From contig NZ_JAQTLS010000020.1 of the NCBI RefSeq assembly GCF_028714775.1, forward strand, positions 1 through 64,000: DNA of 64,000 nucleotides, written 5' to 3'. Below are positions 24,110-34,090 of the stretch, one piece after another. Source of the DNA: Thiothrix sp. (GTDB taxonomy: Bacteria; Pseudomonadota; Gammaproteobacteria; Thiotrichales; Thiotrichaceae). Each line of letters starts with the position of its first letter. Position 1 is the stretch's first letter. Both the position numbers and the translations under genes were made by a program. Below the pieces are notes generated by a model. That model worked only from the letters and a program-made list of their open reading frames with translations. It was not told where the DNA came from and made no database searches.

Positions 24110-24138
24110 TTGCAAGACGCTGACGAGGGATGTATAAA
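24110..24138 (+). promoter_or_regulatory. Sigma-70 promoter of the porin gene
   Basis: TTGCAA (24110-24115) and TATAAA (24133-24138) are exactly 17 bases apart. The leader would be about 70 bases, with AGGAG before ATG 24217. A strong promoter fits an abundant porin. Confidence 0.65.
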
Positions 24139-24216
24139 TACACCCGTCAGATTGAACAAAAATCTCGGATTGAAACAACTTAAATCCTCAGGACAAACCT
24201 TAATAGGAGTCGACTC

Positions 24217-25254
24217 ATGAAAAAATTACTCGTAATCGCAGTTGCCGCAGCACTGGCTGCTCCTGCTGCAATGGCTGATACCACCCTGTACGGCAAACTG
24301 CACGCTTCCGTAGGTTCTGTTAAAACAACTACTGGTACAGTATCTACTACTTCAAAAGCAGTAGAAAGCCACTCTTCACGTTTGGGTGTAAAAGGTTCTA
24401 CCGCGCTGGATAACGGCATGGAAGCAACCTACGGCTTGGAATACGGTCTTAACCTTGATGGTGACAACGGTGGTGGTACTACTAGTGCAGCTACTGGTAC
24501 GGCTGCCGCTGATACTTTAACGTCTCGTAACACTTTCGTTGGCTTGAAAGGCAAATTCGGCGAAGTTCGCGTTGGTAAGCATGATACTCCTGCTAAATTG
24601 GCAACTGCTGGTCAAGATGTTTTTGCTGATACTTATGCTGATATGTCTAACATCGTTAATGCGGATCAAAATCGTGTAAACAATGCTGTTGCATACATCA
24701 ATAAGTTTGGCCCTGTTACCTTCGCAACTGCTTACACAACTAGTGGTATTGGTGCGGCTGATACTGCGGGCAATGCACATAGCACAATGTTGGCTTATGG
24801 CAATGGTCCTTGGTCTGCTGCCTTGGGTTATACTGCTGTTAAGACCAACGTTGAGACGGCTGCTGCGGTTCAGTCTGTTAAGCAAACCAACTTGGGTTTG
24901 GGTTGGAAGTCTGAAGCAGGCCACGCAGTCAACTTGATCATGGAAAATGACAAGAATACAAATGGCACTGCGAACACTAGCACTAAAGAAAAAACCACCT
25001 TGTTGAATGGCGTTTACAAAATGGGTAACGTTGGTCTGAAAGCGCAAGTTGGTTCACGTAAAGGTTCTGGTGCAGCTAATGCAGATGCTAATGGTACAGA
25101 AAAATTGACATCTGTGGGTGTTGATTACAGCTTGGGCAAGAAAACTTCTGTTTACTTGCTGAGTAGCAGCAACAAAAACACTGGCGCAGTCAGTGGTGCA
25201 GCATTGAAAACTGATACCAAAGCAACTGCAATTGGTTTGGTTACTGAATTCTAA
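24217..25254 (+). CDS. Gram-negative porin
   Basis: This 345-aa outer-membrane beta-barrel has a signal peptide cut after AMA (residue 20-21) and begins DTTLYGKLHASVG. The typical porin stretch SRNTFVGLKGKFGEVRVGKHDTPAK corresponds to the loop-3 region that narrows the pore. It ends with a C-terminal Phe (IGLVTEF) as needed for outer-membrane assembly. Alternating strands run along its whole length. It probably forms trimers for diffusion of small solutes. It is a single-gene unit with its own promoter and terminator. Confidence 0.9.
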   Translation: MKKLLVIAVAAALAAPAAMADTTLYGKLHASVGSVKTTTGTVSTTSKAVESHSSRLGVKGSTALDNGMEATYGLEYGLNLDGDNGGGTTSAATGTAAADTLTSRNTFVGLKGKFGEVRVGKHDTPAKLATAGQDVFADTYADMSNIVNADQNRVNNAVAYINKFGPVTFATAYTTSGIGAADTAGNAHSTMLAYGNGPWSAALGYTAVKTNVETAAAVQSVKQTNLGLGWKSEAGHAVNLIMENDKNTNGTANTSTKEKTTLLNGVYKMGNVGLKAQVGSRKGSGAANADANGTEKLTSVGVDYSLGKKTSVYLLSSSNKNTGAVSGAALKTDTKATAIGLVTEF

Positions 25255-25282
25255 GCCTAACGGTTTGGTTTACAGTTGAGAG

Positions 25283-25306
25283 AAAAGCGCCTTCGGGCGC
25301 TTTTTT
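25283..25306 (+). terminator. Rho-independent terminator of the porin gene
   Basis: AAAAGCGCC-TTCG-GGCGCTTTT is a 9-bp stem with a stable TTCG loop followed by further T residues. It lies 28 bases after the porin stop. Confidence 0.9.
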
Positions 25307-25376
25307 CGTTTGAAGTTGTAGTGTGTGTGTTGGGTGTGTAAAAATGGTGTGAGTAAGTGAAGAGAGAGGTTAGCCT

Positions 25377-25598
25377 ATGCACCGTGTTAATGTGATGTTG
25401 AAAGATGAAACGTGGTCTGCGTTGCAGTCTTTGCCCAAAGGCGAGCGTAGCCAGTTCGTTAATGAGGCATTGATATTGTCGTTCAATTTACGTCGTCGTC
25501 AGCAAGCGGCGCTCCGTTTGGCGCATTTGCGCAGTGGCATGATGCCTGTGAAAGTGAACCTGACGGAAGTCGTGCGTGAGTTGAGGGACGCACATTGA
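25377..25598 (+). CDS. Ribbon-helix-helix-type antitoxin (VapB-like)
   Basis: This 73-aa protein begins HRVNVMLKDETWSALQSL, a strand-helix start typical of ribbon-helix-helix DNA-binding proteins. It ends in an acidic/basic tail (NLTEVVRELRDAH) suited to toxin contact. It lies directly before a PIN-domain toxin, overlapping its start. It probably neutralises that toxin and represses the operon. Confidence 0.75.
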   Translation: MHRVNVMLKDETWSALQSLPKGERSQFVNEALILSFNLRRRQQAALRLAHLRSGMMPVKVNLTEVVRELRDAH

Positions 25599-26023
25599 GC
25601 AGCCTGCCTATCTGGGTTGTTGATGCCAGTGTGTTGCTGAAATGGTTGTTGCCTGCTGAGCAGGAAGATTATGTGCTGCAAGCGGATGCTATTCGTGATG
25701 CCTTGTGTGATGGGCATATTGAGGTCGTTGTACCAGAATTATGGCGTTTTGAGGTGGGGAACACATTGTGTCGGTTGATGCCACAATATGCACAAGAATT
25801 ACTAAGTTTGTGTGTTGATTTGGGTGTGAAGGATGTAAAAAATGATCAATGGATGTGCGAAGCTGTCAGGTTGGCAACAACCTATCCTGTGACGTTTTAT
25901 GATGCGAGTTACCATGCCGTCTCAAAAATGTTAGGTGGCACATTAGTAACGGCAGACAAGCGTTATGCCGATAAAGTGTCGCAGGAAGGCAGTGTTATCC
26001 ATTTGCAGGAGTGGGTAATTTAG
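25595..26023 (+). CDS. PIN-domain RNase toxin (VapC-like)
   Basis: This 142-aa protein has the PIN acidic set: Asp10 in VVDASVLLKW, Glu in ELWRFEVGN (about 54), Asp in TFYDASYHA (about 103) and Asp in VTADKRY (about 120). VapC toxins are Mg-dependent site-specific RNases. It starts with TTG 25595, overlapping the antitoxin stop as TTGA, so translation is coupled. Confidence 0.85.
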   Translation: MSSLPIWVVDASVLLKWLLPAEQEDYVLQADAIRDALCDGHIEVVVPELWRFEVGNTLCRLMPQYAQELLSLCVDLGVKDVKNDQWMCEAVRLATTYPVTFYDASYHAVSKMLGGTLVTADKRYADKVSQEGSVIHLQEWVI

Positions 26024-26517
26024 TGGCTCAAGTACTTTCTCGCCAATGCCAACCCTGCACAGCTTGCTGCGACGGTTGGGTACAAATGAACATCAAGGGT
26101 GCGGATGTCTACCCCGGTTGTGCTTGCCCGCACAGTACTGGCAAAGGTTGCAACGACTACGCTAACCGCCCTATTGACCCCTGCGACAATTTCAACTGCG
26201 GTTGGGTAATCCCCAATAGCCCGCTACCCGTATGGATGAAACCCAACGAAGCCAAAGTCATGGTGCTGTTCAATAAGCTCCAGTGGCGTGGCTTGCCGGT
26301 AGATTTGGCGGTTCCGGTGGGTAAGCGTATTCCGCCGCGTGCTTTGAATTGGCTTAAACAGTTTGCGGAACAACGGGGGCGTCCGTTGGTTTACACCGAG
26401 CAAACTATCGAGAATGGCAAGTTCCAGAAAGACCAACAGACCATCGCCTACGGCCCGGCAGATTTCCAGCAGGAGATAGCTGCGAAAATTGCCCAAGGCC
26501 AGCGCTTGTGGCATTAG
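26023..26517 (+). CDS. Cysteine-cluster protein, YkgJ-like
   Basis: This 164-aa protein carries CQPCTACC at its start and then CACPHSTGKGCNDY and RPIDPCDNFNCGW. The CxxCC..C..Y..RP..C order resembles YkgJ-type proteins, thought to bind zinc or iron-sulphur. This match is by eye only. GTG 26023 overlaps the vapC stop (TAGTG); a GTG at 26011 is an alternative. Whether it is linked to the toxin pair or merely co-transcribed is unknown. Confidence 0.6.
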   Translation: MAQVLSRQCQPCTACCDGWVQMNIKGADVYPGCACPHSTGKGCNDYANRPIDPCDNFNCGWVIPNSPLPVWMKPNEAKVMVLFNKLQWRGLPVDLAVPVGKRIPPRALNWLKQFAEQRGRPLVYTEQTIENGKFQKDQQTIAYGPADFQQEIAAKIAQGQRLWH

Positions 26518-26602
26518 CCAATTCCTTTTGTAGCCTACGGTTTTTTTCAATGCTGCGCCGCGTTACACTACGCATCTTTGCACTAGGGCGTTCAGAAATA
26601 CT

Positions 26603-29600
26603 ATGACAGCCAGTCACCCGATCCGGGAAATCCCTTACAACTACACTTCATTCTCCGACAAGGAAATCGTGTTGCGTCTATTGGGCGTGCGTGCGTGGGA
26701 GATTATACAAGGCTTGCGGGAAAAGCGTGAAACCGGCATTTCGTCCCGAATGTTGCTGGAAGTGTTGGGAGATATGTGGGTGGTGCTGCGCAATCCCTAC
26801 ATCCAAGACGATTTGTTGGAAAACCGTGACCGCCAGAAATCGCTCGTCGATACCTTGTGCGAGCGGGTCGGGAAGATTGAGGAACGTTCCAGAGGTAATC
26901 TGCTGACGTTGGAATTGGTGCAGATTGCGCGGCAAGCCGTGGATGGTTTTTCCACGACGTTCCACGAACAAGCGGAATTGCGCGATAAGGTGCGTAAGCG
27001 CCTGCAAAAAGTTACCGCGAAAGACAATATCCAGTTCGACGGCCTTGCCCGAGTTGCCCACGTCACGGATGCAACCGACTGGCGGGTGGAATTGCCCTTC
27101 GTGGTGCTGACGCCGGATACTGAAGAAGAAATGGCGGCACTGGTTGGGGCGTGCATTGAGTTGGGGCTGACCGTGATCCCGCGCGGGGGTGGTACGGGTT
27201 ATACCGGCGGGGCAGTGCCCTTAGACGCCTTGAGTGCGGTGATCAATACCGAAAAGCTTGAGTTCATCAGTGCCGTCCAACACCGCAATGATTTGCCGGG
27301 TGTGGATAAAACGGTGGCAGTGGTGCGTACTGGCGCGGGGGTGATTACCCGCCGTGTGTCCGACCTTGCAGGCAAGCACGGGTTAGTGTTTGCGGTTGAC
27401 CCAACTTCGCAGGATGCTTCCACCATTGGCGGCAATATCGCCATGAATGCAGGCGGAAAAAAGGCAGTACTGTGGGGTACGAGCCTCGACAACCTGCTGT
27501 CATGGCGCATGGTCACGCCGGATGCGGATTGGTTGGAAGTCACGCGCCTGAACCACAACCTCGGTAAAATCCACGACCAAGAAAATGTGCAATTTTCTGT
27601 GCAACGTTTCCACGCGGATGGCAAAACACTTAAAGGCGAAGCGCAAATCCTCAGCTTTGAGGGGCGTTATTTCCGCAAAGAAGGCTTGGGCAAAGACGTT
27701 ACCAATAAGTTTCTGGGGGGCTTGCCGGGTATCCAGAAGGAAGGTTGCGATGGGCTGATCACCTCCGGCGAATTCATTTTGCACCGGATGCCCGACCAAA
27801 TCCGTACCGTGTGTTTGGAATTTTATGGCACAGATTTGCACGAAGCGGTTCCGGCGATTGTGGAAATCAAGGATTACCTCGACGGGCGTAGCGATGTGTT
27901 GCTGTCCGGGCTTGAGCATTTGGACGAGCGTTACGTCAAGGCCGTGAAATACACCCCGAAAGGCGCTCGCGGGATGTTGCCGAAAATGGTGTTGCTGGCT
28001 GACATCGTGAGTGACGACGAAAAAGCGGTGGCGGAAGCGGCGGCAGAAGTGGTGCGCTTGGCGAATGCGCGTAATGCGGAAGGCTTCACCGCGATCAGCC
28101 CGCAAGCACGGCGGCAGTTCTGGGCTGACCGTTCGCGCACGGCTGCGATTGCGGCGCACACCAACGCCTTCAAGGTGAACGAAGACGTGGTAATTCCGCT
28201 GCGCAATTTGGCAGCGTATACCGAGGGCATCGAAACCATCAACATCCGCCAGTCGATGTTGAACAAAGTGCGCATGATTGACGGCTTGCTGGAATATCTG
28301 GCAGGTGAGTTGCCGGAATTACGCGCAGTGGCGGATTATGAAGCCAGCGCGGAACGCACGTCGATTTGGGCGAACAAGCTTGCCCATGCGGTGGATTACC
28401 TCCAGCAACGCAAGGCGCGTTGGGAGCAGATTTTAGCCGCGTTCAATGCGTCAGCGGCTGACCATCAGGATTTGCTGGATGCCACGGCGAAAGCGGCGCA
28501 GCGTCCGCAAGACCGGGTAATTGATTTGCTGTTGCGGCGGGATTTGCGCATTTCCTACCGTGCGGAAGTGGTGCGTCCTTTGCACGATATTTTTGCCGGG
28601 CGCGAACTGGAGCCGCTGTTGCAGGCGCTGGAAAAAATCCACGGCAAAATCCGTTCCGGGCGCTTGTTTATCGCGCTGCACATGCACGCGGGCGATGGCA
28701 ATGTGCACACCAATATTCCGGTCAACTCCAACGATTACGCCATGTTGCACGAAGCCGAGCACATGGTGGATGAAATCATGGCGCTGGCACGGCGTTTGGA
28801 TGGGGTCATTTCCGGCGAACACGGCATCGGTTTGACCAAGTTCCAGTATTTGGATGCGCGTGAAATCAATGAGTTTGCGGGTTATAAACAGCAGATTGAC
28901 CCGCATGGGCATTTCAACAAGGGCAAGTTGCTGCCGGGTTCCGGTTTGCAGAATGCATATACGCCATCGTTGCGGTTGGTCGAGCGTGAAGCTTTGCTGT
29001 TGGAACACAATGAACTGGGCGCGTTGAACAACGACATCAAAGACTGTTTGCGTTGTGGCAAGTGCAAGCCGGTGTGCAATACGCACATCCCGCGTGCTAA
29101 TTTGCTGTATTCGCCGCGTAATAAGATTTTGGCGACTGGGCTGATGATTGAAGCGTTTCTGTATGAGGAACAGACGCGGCGTGGCATTTCCTTGCGCCAT
29201 TTCGACGAAATGAATGACGTGGCGGATCACTGCACGGTGTGCCACAAATGCGTTACCCCGTGCCCGGTGAATATCGACTTCGGCAATGTCAGTGTGCGGA
29301 TGCGCAGCATTTTGCTGGAACGCGGTAAGAAAAAGACCAGTCTGGTGACGTGGGCTTCCATGCAATTCCTCAATATGAAAGACCCGGATACCATCAAGCT
29401 GATGCGTATGGGGATGATCCAGTTTGGTTTTGCCGCGCAACGTTGGGCGCATAAGCTGGCGAAAAATGCCGGGCTGATCGGTACGGGCAAGCCGCCTGCT
29501 GCCACGCTGGGCAAGCCGCCGATTAAAGAGCAGATTATCCAGTTTATACGCAAGCCATTGCCTGCGGGGATTCCGGCGAAAACCACCCGTGCGATGTTGG

Positions 29601-30457
29601 GAGTGGAAGAGGGCAATGTGATCCCGATTATCCGCGATCCGGCTTTGCAGAATGGGCAGCGTGGGGAAGCGGTGTTCTATTTCCCCGGCTGTGGTTCGGA
29701 ACGCCTGTTCAGTCAGGTAGGTTTGGCGACGCTGGCGATGCTGCATAAAACGGGTACAACCACGGTGTTGCCGCCGGGCTATTTGTGCTGCGGCTATCCG
29801 CAAAATGCGGGGGGAGATTTGAAGAAGGCTACGCAGATTTCTACCGAAAACCGCGTGCTGTTCCACCGCGTGGCGAATGCGTTGAGTTACCTCGACATCA
29901 AGACCGTGATCGTGTCGTGCGGCACGTGTATGGATCAGTTGCTGAAATACGAGTTCGGCAAGATTTTCCCCGGTTGCCGTTTGCTCGACATCCATGAGTA
30001 CTTGCTGGAAAAGGGGCTGAAAATGGAAGGTGTGAGTGGGATGCAATACGTTTACCACGACCCTTGCCATTCACCGATGAAGCAGGTTAACCCGCTGAAA
30101 GTGACGCAGGAGCTGACAGGTTCTAACGTGGTGCTGAGCGAACGTTGCTGCGGGGAAGCGGGTACGTTTGCCGTGAGCCGCCCCGACATCGCCAGCCAGT
30201 TACGTTTCCGCAAGGCCGAAAGCCTCAAGGCAGGTATCAATGAACTGACCGGAACTGAGATGGTGAAGGACGCTAAGGTGAAAATCCTGACTTCCTGCCC
30301 GGCCTGCCAGCAAGGTTTGTCGCGCTACGCCGATGATACCGGCATGGAAACCGATTACATCGTGGTGGAAATGGCGAATTACTTGCTGGGTAAGGATTGG
30401 CAGAAAACTTTCATCGAGACTGCCACGCACGGCGGGATTGAGAAGGTGCTGCTTTAA
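26603..30457 (+). CDS. FAD-linked oxidase / Fe-S / CCG-domain dehydrogenase (DUF3683 type), 1284 aa
   Basis: This is one of the largest genes here. The first ~140 residues look like DUF3683. A FAD_binding_4 domain follows ([16 protein letters not shown] at about 192), with an FAD-oxidase C domain ([12 protein letters not shown] at 692; [14 protein letters not shown]). Two Fe-S motifs, [11 protein letters not shown] (815) and [12 protein letters not shown] (877), come next. Two CCG domains follow (YFPGCGSE 1026, SCGTCMDQ 1106, HDPCHSP 1152, CCGEAGTF 1181, SCPACQQG 1231). The architecture matches D-2-hydroxyacid dehydrogenases such as YdiJ/GlcDF, oxidising a hydroxyacid and passing electrons to quinone. 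The exact substrate is not evident. Confidence 0.88.
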   Translation: MTASHPIREIPYNYTSFSDKEIVLRLLGVRAWEIIQGLREKRETGISSRMLLEVLGDMWVVLRNPYIQDDLLENRDRQKSLVDTLCERVGKIEERSRGNLLTLELVQIARQAVDGFSTTFHEQAELRDKVRKRLQKVTAKDNIQFDGLARVAHVTDATDWRVELPFVVLTPDTEEEMAALVGACIELGLTVIPRGGGTGYTGGAVPLDALSAVINTEKLEFISAVQHRNDLPGVDKTVAVVRTGAGVITRRVSDLAGKHGLVFAVDPTSQDASTIGGNIAMNAGGKKAVLWGTSLDNLLSWRMVTPDADWLEVTRLNHNLGKIHDQENVQFSVQRFHADGKTLKGEAQILSFEGRYFRKEGLGKDVTNKFLGGLPGIQKEGCDGLITSGEFILHRMPDQIRTVCLEFYGTDLHEAVPAIVEIKDYLDGRSDVLLSGLEHLDERYVKAVKYTPKGARGMLPKMVLLADIVSDDEKAVAEAAAEVVRLANARNAEGFTAISPQARRQFWADRSRTAAIAAHTNAFKVNEDVVIPLRNLAAYTEGIETINIRQSMLNKVRMIDGLLEYLAGELPELRAVADYEASAERTSIWANKLAHAVDYLQQRKARWEQILAAFNASAADHQDLLDATAKAAQRPQDRVIDLLLRRDLRISYRAEVVRPLHDIFAGRELEPLLQALEKIHGKIRSGRLFIALHMHAGDGNVHTNIPVNSNDYAMLHEAEHMVDEIMALARRLDGVISGEHGIGLTKFQYLDAREINEFAGYKQQIDPHGHFNKGKLLPGSGLQNAYTPSLRLVEREALLLEHNELGALNNDIKDCLRCGKCKPVCNTHIPRANLLYSPRNKILATGLMIEAFLYEEQTRRGISLRHFDEMNDVADHCTVCHKCVTPCPVNIDFGNVSVRMRSILLERGKKKTSLVTWASMQFLNMKDPDTIKLMRMGMIQFGFAAQRWAHKLAKNAGLIGTGKPPAATLGKPPIKEQIIQFIRKPLPAGIPAKTTRAMLGVEEGNVIPIIRDPALQNGQRGEAVFYFPGCGSERLFSQVGLATLAMLHKTGTTTVLPPGYLCCGYPQNAGGDLKKATQISTENRVLFHRVANALSYLDIKTVIVSCGTCMDQLLKYEFGKIFPGCRLLDIHEYLLEKGLKMEGVSGMQYVYHDPCHSPMKQVNPLKVTQELTGSNVVLSERCCGEAGTFAVSRPDIASQLRFRKAESLKAGINELTGTEMVKDAKVKILTSCPACQQGLSRYADDTGMETDYIVVEMANYLLGKDWQKTFIETATHGGIEKVLL

Positions 30458-30852
30458 GGTTCAGAAATGGGTGGATGATTTTCTTTCTGGCGTATCCAGT
30501 TGATGACTTTTAGGACGCCGGGACGTGTCACCATCCATTTCTCCACAGCAAATTTCCCCGGAAAATTCATGATTCCCAGCCCGATCAGGATGGTAATGAT
30601 GCCTTGCCCCGGCAATACCAGCATGGCGATTCCGGCGAGCAAGACGGGCAAGCCCAGTAGGTTGCGGACGATGCTGCGGGGGTGCAGCAGTACGTGCCAC
30701 GCATGGTGATCGCGCGGGAGAGTGAAGTAGTTAACCGGAATTTTGCCTAAGAACCACGGTAGCAATAGCAGCGATAAAACGAAAGTGACGGCGGAAAAAA
30801 TGCCAAGCCAAACCAAAATATCGTTCAAAGAAAAACCCCATGCATGAATCAT
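30454..30852 (-). CDS. PGPGW-type inner-membrane protein
   Basis: This 132-aa protein has an N-terminal membrane segment ([20 protein letters not shown]) and a second hydrophobic region with [19 protein letters not shown]. The last resembles the PGPGW transmembrane family. The function is unknown. Its stop overlaps that of the convergent dehydrogenase gene by 2 bases. Confidence 0.65.
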   Translation of the reverse strand: MIHAWGFSLNDILVWLGIFSAVTFVLSLLLLPWFLGKIPVNYFTLPRDHHAWHVLLHPRSIVRNLLGLPVLLAGIAMLVLPGQGIITILIGLGIMNFPGKFAVEKWMVTRPGVLKVINWIRQKENHPPISEP

Positions 30853-30919
30853 GGGGCTAATCCTAACAGGGACAGGGTAGGTTAAGGAACGAAACCCACC
30901 GATTTAAGGGGAATTTCCA

Positions 30920-32113
30920 TCAAGTATCCGGGTTGGCCTTGATTTTATGGATGCTTAAATCCGCCCCATTGTATTCTTCTTCCTGTGTCAAGCGCAGCCC
31001 CAGTGTGGCTTTGAGGATGCCGTAGATCACAAAACCGCCAGCGGTGGCAATGCTGATGCCGATTAGTGTGCCGGTCAGTTGTGCGCCGAAACTGACACCA
31101 CCGATACCGCCGAAGGTTTCCAGCCCGAAAATGCCTGCTGCAATACCGCCCCATGCGCCGCACAAACCGTGCAAAGGCCATACACCCAATACGTCGTCCA
31201 CTTTCAGCTTATTTTGTGCCAGTGTGAAAGCCCACACGAACAACACACCTGCCACGCCGCCGACAAACAGCGCACCCAATGGATGCATCAGGTCAGAACC
31301 GGCACACACTGCCACTAAGCCAGCCAGCGGGCCATTGTGTACGAAGCCGGGGTCATTTTTGCCTGCAAACAGTGCCGCCAGAATGCCGCCAACCATTGCC
31401 ATCAGCGAGTTAATCGCTACCAGTCCGCTGATGCCGCCGATTTTCTGTGCAGACATGACGTTAAAGCCGAACCAGCCAACCGCCAGTACCCACGAACCCA
31501 GCGCCAAGAAAGGGATGTTGGAAGGTGGGTGGGCCATCATTGGATGCCCTTGTTTGTTGTAACGCCCTTGCCGATGCCCCAATAGGATGACTGCGCCCAG
31601 CGCGATCCAGCCGCCCATTGCGTGTACCACTACGGAACCAGCAAAGTCATGGAACGCAAAGCCAAACATGCCTTTGAGCCAATCTTGTACGCCGTACAGG
31701 TTGTTCCAGATCATGCCTTCGTAGAAAGGGTAAACCAGCGCTACGATAATGAAGGTGGCAAAGAGTTGCGGGTAGAATTTCGCCCGTTCCGCAATCCCAC
31801 CGGAAATGATCGCAGGGATTGCCGCCGCAAAGGTCAGCAGGAAGAAGAACTTAACCAGATCGTAACCATTATTCAGCGCCAGTGTTTTGGCATCGCCGAA
31901 GAAGTTAGTGTGGTAGGCAACCATGTAGCCGATGAAGAAATAGGCAATGGTGGAAACAGCAAAGTCCACAATGATCTTGACTAGCGCATTGACCTGATTT
32001 TTGTGGCGCACCGTGCCGACTTCCAGAAACGCGAAGCCTGCGTGCATTGCCAACACCATGACTGCCCCCATCAACACAAACAGGGTGTCTAAAGCGGGTA
32101 CGATTTGCTCCAT
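30920..32113 (-). CDS. amtB: Ammonium transporter AmtB
   Basis: This 397-aa protein of about 11 membrane segments has Amt signatures: FAFLEVGTVRHKNQVN, the long stretch from DFAGSVVVHAMGG (first pore His), and PLHGLCGAWGGIAAG (second pore His). It conducts ammonia/ammonium. ATG 32113 is selected by GGAGGA eight bases upstream. No glnK is next to it, which differs from many proteobacteria. A sigma-54-type promoter lies directly upstream, so nitrogen control is likely. Confidence 0.93.
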   Translation of the reverse strand: MEQIVPALDTLFVLMGAVMVLAMHAGFAFLEVGTVRHKNQVNALVKIIVDFAVSTIAYFFIGYMVAYHTNFFGDAKTLALNNGYDLVKFFFLLTFAAAIPAIISGGIAERAKFYPQLFATFIIVALVYPFYEGMIWNNLYGVQDWLKGMFGFAFHDFAGSVVVHAMGGWIALGAVILLGHRQGRYNKQGHPMMAHPPSNIPFLALGSWVLAVGWFGFNVMSAQKIGGISGLVAINSLMAMVGGILAALFAGKNDPGFVHNGPLAGLVAVCAGSDLMHPLGALFVGGVAGVLFVWAFTLAQNKLKVDDVLGVWPLHGLCGAWGGIAAGIFGLETFGGIGGVSFGAQLTGTLIGISIATAGGFVIYGILKATLGLRLTQEEEYNGADLSIHKIKANPDT

Positions 32114-32135
32114 ACGGGCATCCTCCAAACACTAA

Positions 32136-32151
32136 AGCAAAAGATGCACCA
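32136..32151 (-). promoter_or_regulatory. Sigma-54-type promoter of amtB
   Basis: The minus strand reads TGGTGCATCTTTTGCT, with the GG and GC elements at the -24/-12 spacing of the RpoN consensus. The leader would be very short (about 12 bases), just holding the ribosome site. Confidence 0.6.
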
Positions 32152-32260
32152 TCATAAACACCTATAAGTTGAAGGCTAGGGGATGGCGCACAAAATGAGT
32201 GATTACTAAGGACTTTTTAAAAAATTACGGGCTATCACCAAGAAAAAATCACAATAGTTG

Positions 32261-32315
32261 TGCAAATAAGCACTATTGCACTTTTATAGTGCGTTTTGTG
32301 CACTATAAGTGGGGC
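32261..32315. promoter_or_regulatory. Candidate NtrC enhancer sites upstream of amtB
   Basis: TGCACTTTTATAGTGCG (32277-32293) keeps the GCACT/AGTGC arms and 17-bp length of NtrC sites. Neighbouring GCACTAT and GTGCACTATAAG copies (32270-32310) add half-sites. They lie about 125-175 bp upstream of the sigma-54 promoter, which suits an enhancer. Confidence 0.5.
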
Positions 32316-32406
32316 GTTACCGGAGTTGCGCTTCGTCATGCAGCTTGCATGGCTTGCATCTATACTCATTAGTGGGATGTATCATTAAACGTGCAACGCG
32401 ATAGTC

Positions 32407-32865
32407 ATGGGAAGGATGAGTATGGATGCTGTATTGCGGGCAATTAAGCCTAACTATTTATCAATGCCAGATGTTTGCCTGTTCTTGGGTGGTTTACTGT
32501 GGGTGATGTCGTTGACCCAAGTCGTCTTCTACACCACGCACGGCTCAGTCATGGGCTATTGGGTGCTGGTAACGGGGTGGATGGGGTTCGCGCTGTTCCA
32601 ATTTGCGTGGTACGCCAACTTGTTGCAATTGCTGGGGGTATTGCTGATGTACCGCCGTCCTAATTGGGCAATGTTGCTGGTGGTGGTGGCGGTGTTATTG
32701 GCGGGGCAATCCTTCTGGTTTGAAGACATTCCGGGGCAGCGGGATAATATGCATGTGGTGCAGTTAGGGGCAGGCTTCTGGCTGTGGTACGGCAGTATGG
32801 TGCTGATAACGTTGGGTGTGGTGTTTGGCTCAGGCGAAGGGGAAGCGCGTCCCCCCTCGGCCTGA
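32407..32865 (+). CDS. Four-pass inner-membrane protein, 152 aa
   Basis: Four hydrophobic segments are visible (DVCLFLGGLLWVMSLTQVV, YWVLVTGWMGFALFQFAW, MLLVVVAVLLAGQSFWF, GFWLWYGSMVLITLGVVFG). No family is recognised. ATG 32407 is supported by GGAAGG-like bases close upstream; ATG 32419 is an alternative. It is divergent from amtB with about 290 bases between. Confidence 0.6.
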   Translation: MGRMSMDAVLRAIKPNYLSMPDVCLFLGGLLWVMSLTQVVFYTTHGSVMGYWVLVTGWMGFALFQFAWYANLLQLLGVLLMYRRPNWAMLLVVVAVLLAGQSFWFEDIPGQRDNMHVVQLGAGFWLWYGSMVLITLGVVFGSGEGEARPPSA

Positions 32866-32892
32866 TACCCGCAAAACGGGTTATTGGGTATC
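32864..32892. terminator. Inverted repeat between convergent genes
   Basis: GATACCC (32864-32870) pairs with GGGTATC (32886-32892), with an inner CCCG-CAAAA-CGGG alternative stem. It spans the ends of the membrane-protein and SCP2 genes. Confidence 0.5.
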
Positions 32893-33285
32893 AATCTTCG
32901 CCATCAGACCGAAAGATTTAATGAACGGACCTGCCATTGCAGGGTTCTTGATCATTGCACCGTAATCGCCCGTCTGGAATTTCAGCTTACCGAAAGTGTA
33001 GGCAGTGCCTAAACCAACCATGCCTAATGGGTCTTTCGTCCACTTCATCCAATCCTTGCGGTCGGCACGCATGTCCCAGTCTGGGGTTTCACCGTCATAG
33101 TCGCCTGCGCGGACGCATTCGCCGTTAATAACCACGAAAACACCCAGTGGTTTGGCTTCACCCTTGAGGCCGCAGGTAATCACGGAATTGAAACCGATGG
33201 CTGCCAGTTTGTCCTTAATGTCAGGCTCTGCATTCCACAGGTCTTTCAATTCGTTCATCCAATCAGCAGAAAAAAGTTGTGGCAT
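32881..33285 (-). CDS. SCP2 sterol-carrier-domain protein
   Basis: This 134-aa protein fits the SCP2 lipid-binding fold: LFSADWMNELKDLWNAEPDI at the start, then KPLGVFVVINGECV, DWDMRADRKDWMKW and LKFQTGDYGAMIKNPAMAGPFIKSFGLM. The domain holds hydrophobic ligands. ATG 33285 follows AAGGAGAG, so the upstream frame extension is not used. No partner is adjacent. Confidence 0.8.
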   Translation of the reverse strand: MPQLFSADWMNELKDLWNAEPDIKDKLAAIGFNSVITCGLKGEAKPLGVFVVINGECVRAGDYDGETPDWDMRADRKDWMKWTKDPLGMVGLGTAYTFGKLKFQTGDYGAMIKNPAMAGPFIKSFGLMAKIDTQ

Positions 33286-33375
33286 GAGTTCTCTCCTTAT
33301 GCGTGTTGCGAAATAACTGTTATTTGATGGGGATTTTAGCGTATTTCGCAAGCTCCACAAAGTAATAACGCACCT

Positions 33376-33942
33376 TTATCTGCATGGCATCCGCTGTGCG
33401 TCTGCCCGTATCTTGCCTACATCCCGGAACATATCGCTGGCTTGCTGCCGCTGCCCGGTTTTTGATGCATTAATTGCCCTGCTTTCCAGTGCTGCTGCGC
33501 GGTCGAGTAAGTTTTGGTGGGCTGCTTGGCATGTTACGCCGCCATTGCTGATCGGCGGATTGGCCGCAGGTGGAAAAGGCGGCCTGTTGCTGCGGAATAC
33601 GGGGCTGGCATTAGGCGGTGCGGGTTGCGCCATGCGGTTTACTGACTGGCTATGGAAGACGGGTTGGGCAATCGGTAGGCGCAACCGTGGCAGGATCGGG
33701 CTATATTGGGGGGGCGTGGGTGGCACTGTCCTTGCAGCAAGTTGTGCTTGATTGCGTTGTCGCAGGTAATTCCGCCCCGGTGGCGGCAGTGGTGGTGGTC
33801 GGGTTGAGGTATTGGTGGTCGAGGCTGCTGAGCCACCGTAGCAGTAAAAGGATGTGGTGCAATCATCCGCCAGCGCAAAAGTGACTGGGAACAGGCTTAT
33901 CACCAAAGCGATGGCTGCAAGGGGGAGGTGTCTTGTCTGCAT
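33376..33942 (-). CDS. Secreted proline-rich protein, 188 aa
   Basis: A signal peptide (MQTRHLPLAAIALVISLFPVTFALA) is followed by a low-complexity Pro/Asn/Arg region (TRPPPLPPPGRNYL). A short helical C-terminus contains CQAAHQNLLDRAAALESR and a final Cys (MPCR). Cys pairs at both ends of the chain could form disulphides. No family is recognised. Confidence 0.6.
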   Translation of the reverse strand: MQTRHLPLAAIALVISLFPVTFALADDCTTSFYCYGGSAASTTNTSTRPPPLPPPGRNYLRQRNQAQLAARTVPPTPPQYSPILPRLRLPIAQPVFHSQSVNRMAQPAPPNASPVFRSNRPPFPPAANPPISNGGVTCQAAHQNLLDRAAALESRAINASKTGQRQQASDMFRDVGKIRADAQRMPCR

Positions 33943-34045
33943 AAGGCGTACTTCCTAAAGACACATGCCGTTATTGGCATCATGTGGATTAGGGGAGTGT
34001 AGCAGAGGCTATTGGCTTCAGATGTTTGATTTGTAAGCAAAAACA

Positions 34046-34072
34046 ATAAAGCCCGCACGGTGGCGGGCTTTA
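34046..34072. terminator. Rho-independent terminator after tpx
   Basis: ATAAAGCCCGC-ACGGT-GGCGGGCTTTAT forms an 11-bp or longer stem with A/T-rich flanks that work for both strands. It lies just beyond the stop of tpx on the minus strand. Confidence 0.85.
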
Positions 34073-34090
34073 TCTTAGCCGGTAGCGGCT

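Noticed and set aside
28451..30070. Minus-strand 539-codon open frame inside the large dehydrogenase gene
   Set aside because: It is a shadow of a strongly supported gene with clear FAD and Fe-S motifs; the antisense translation is rich in His, Gln and Arg and has no domain pattern.
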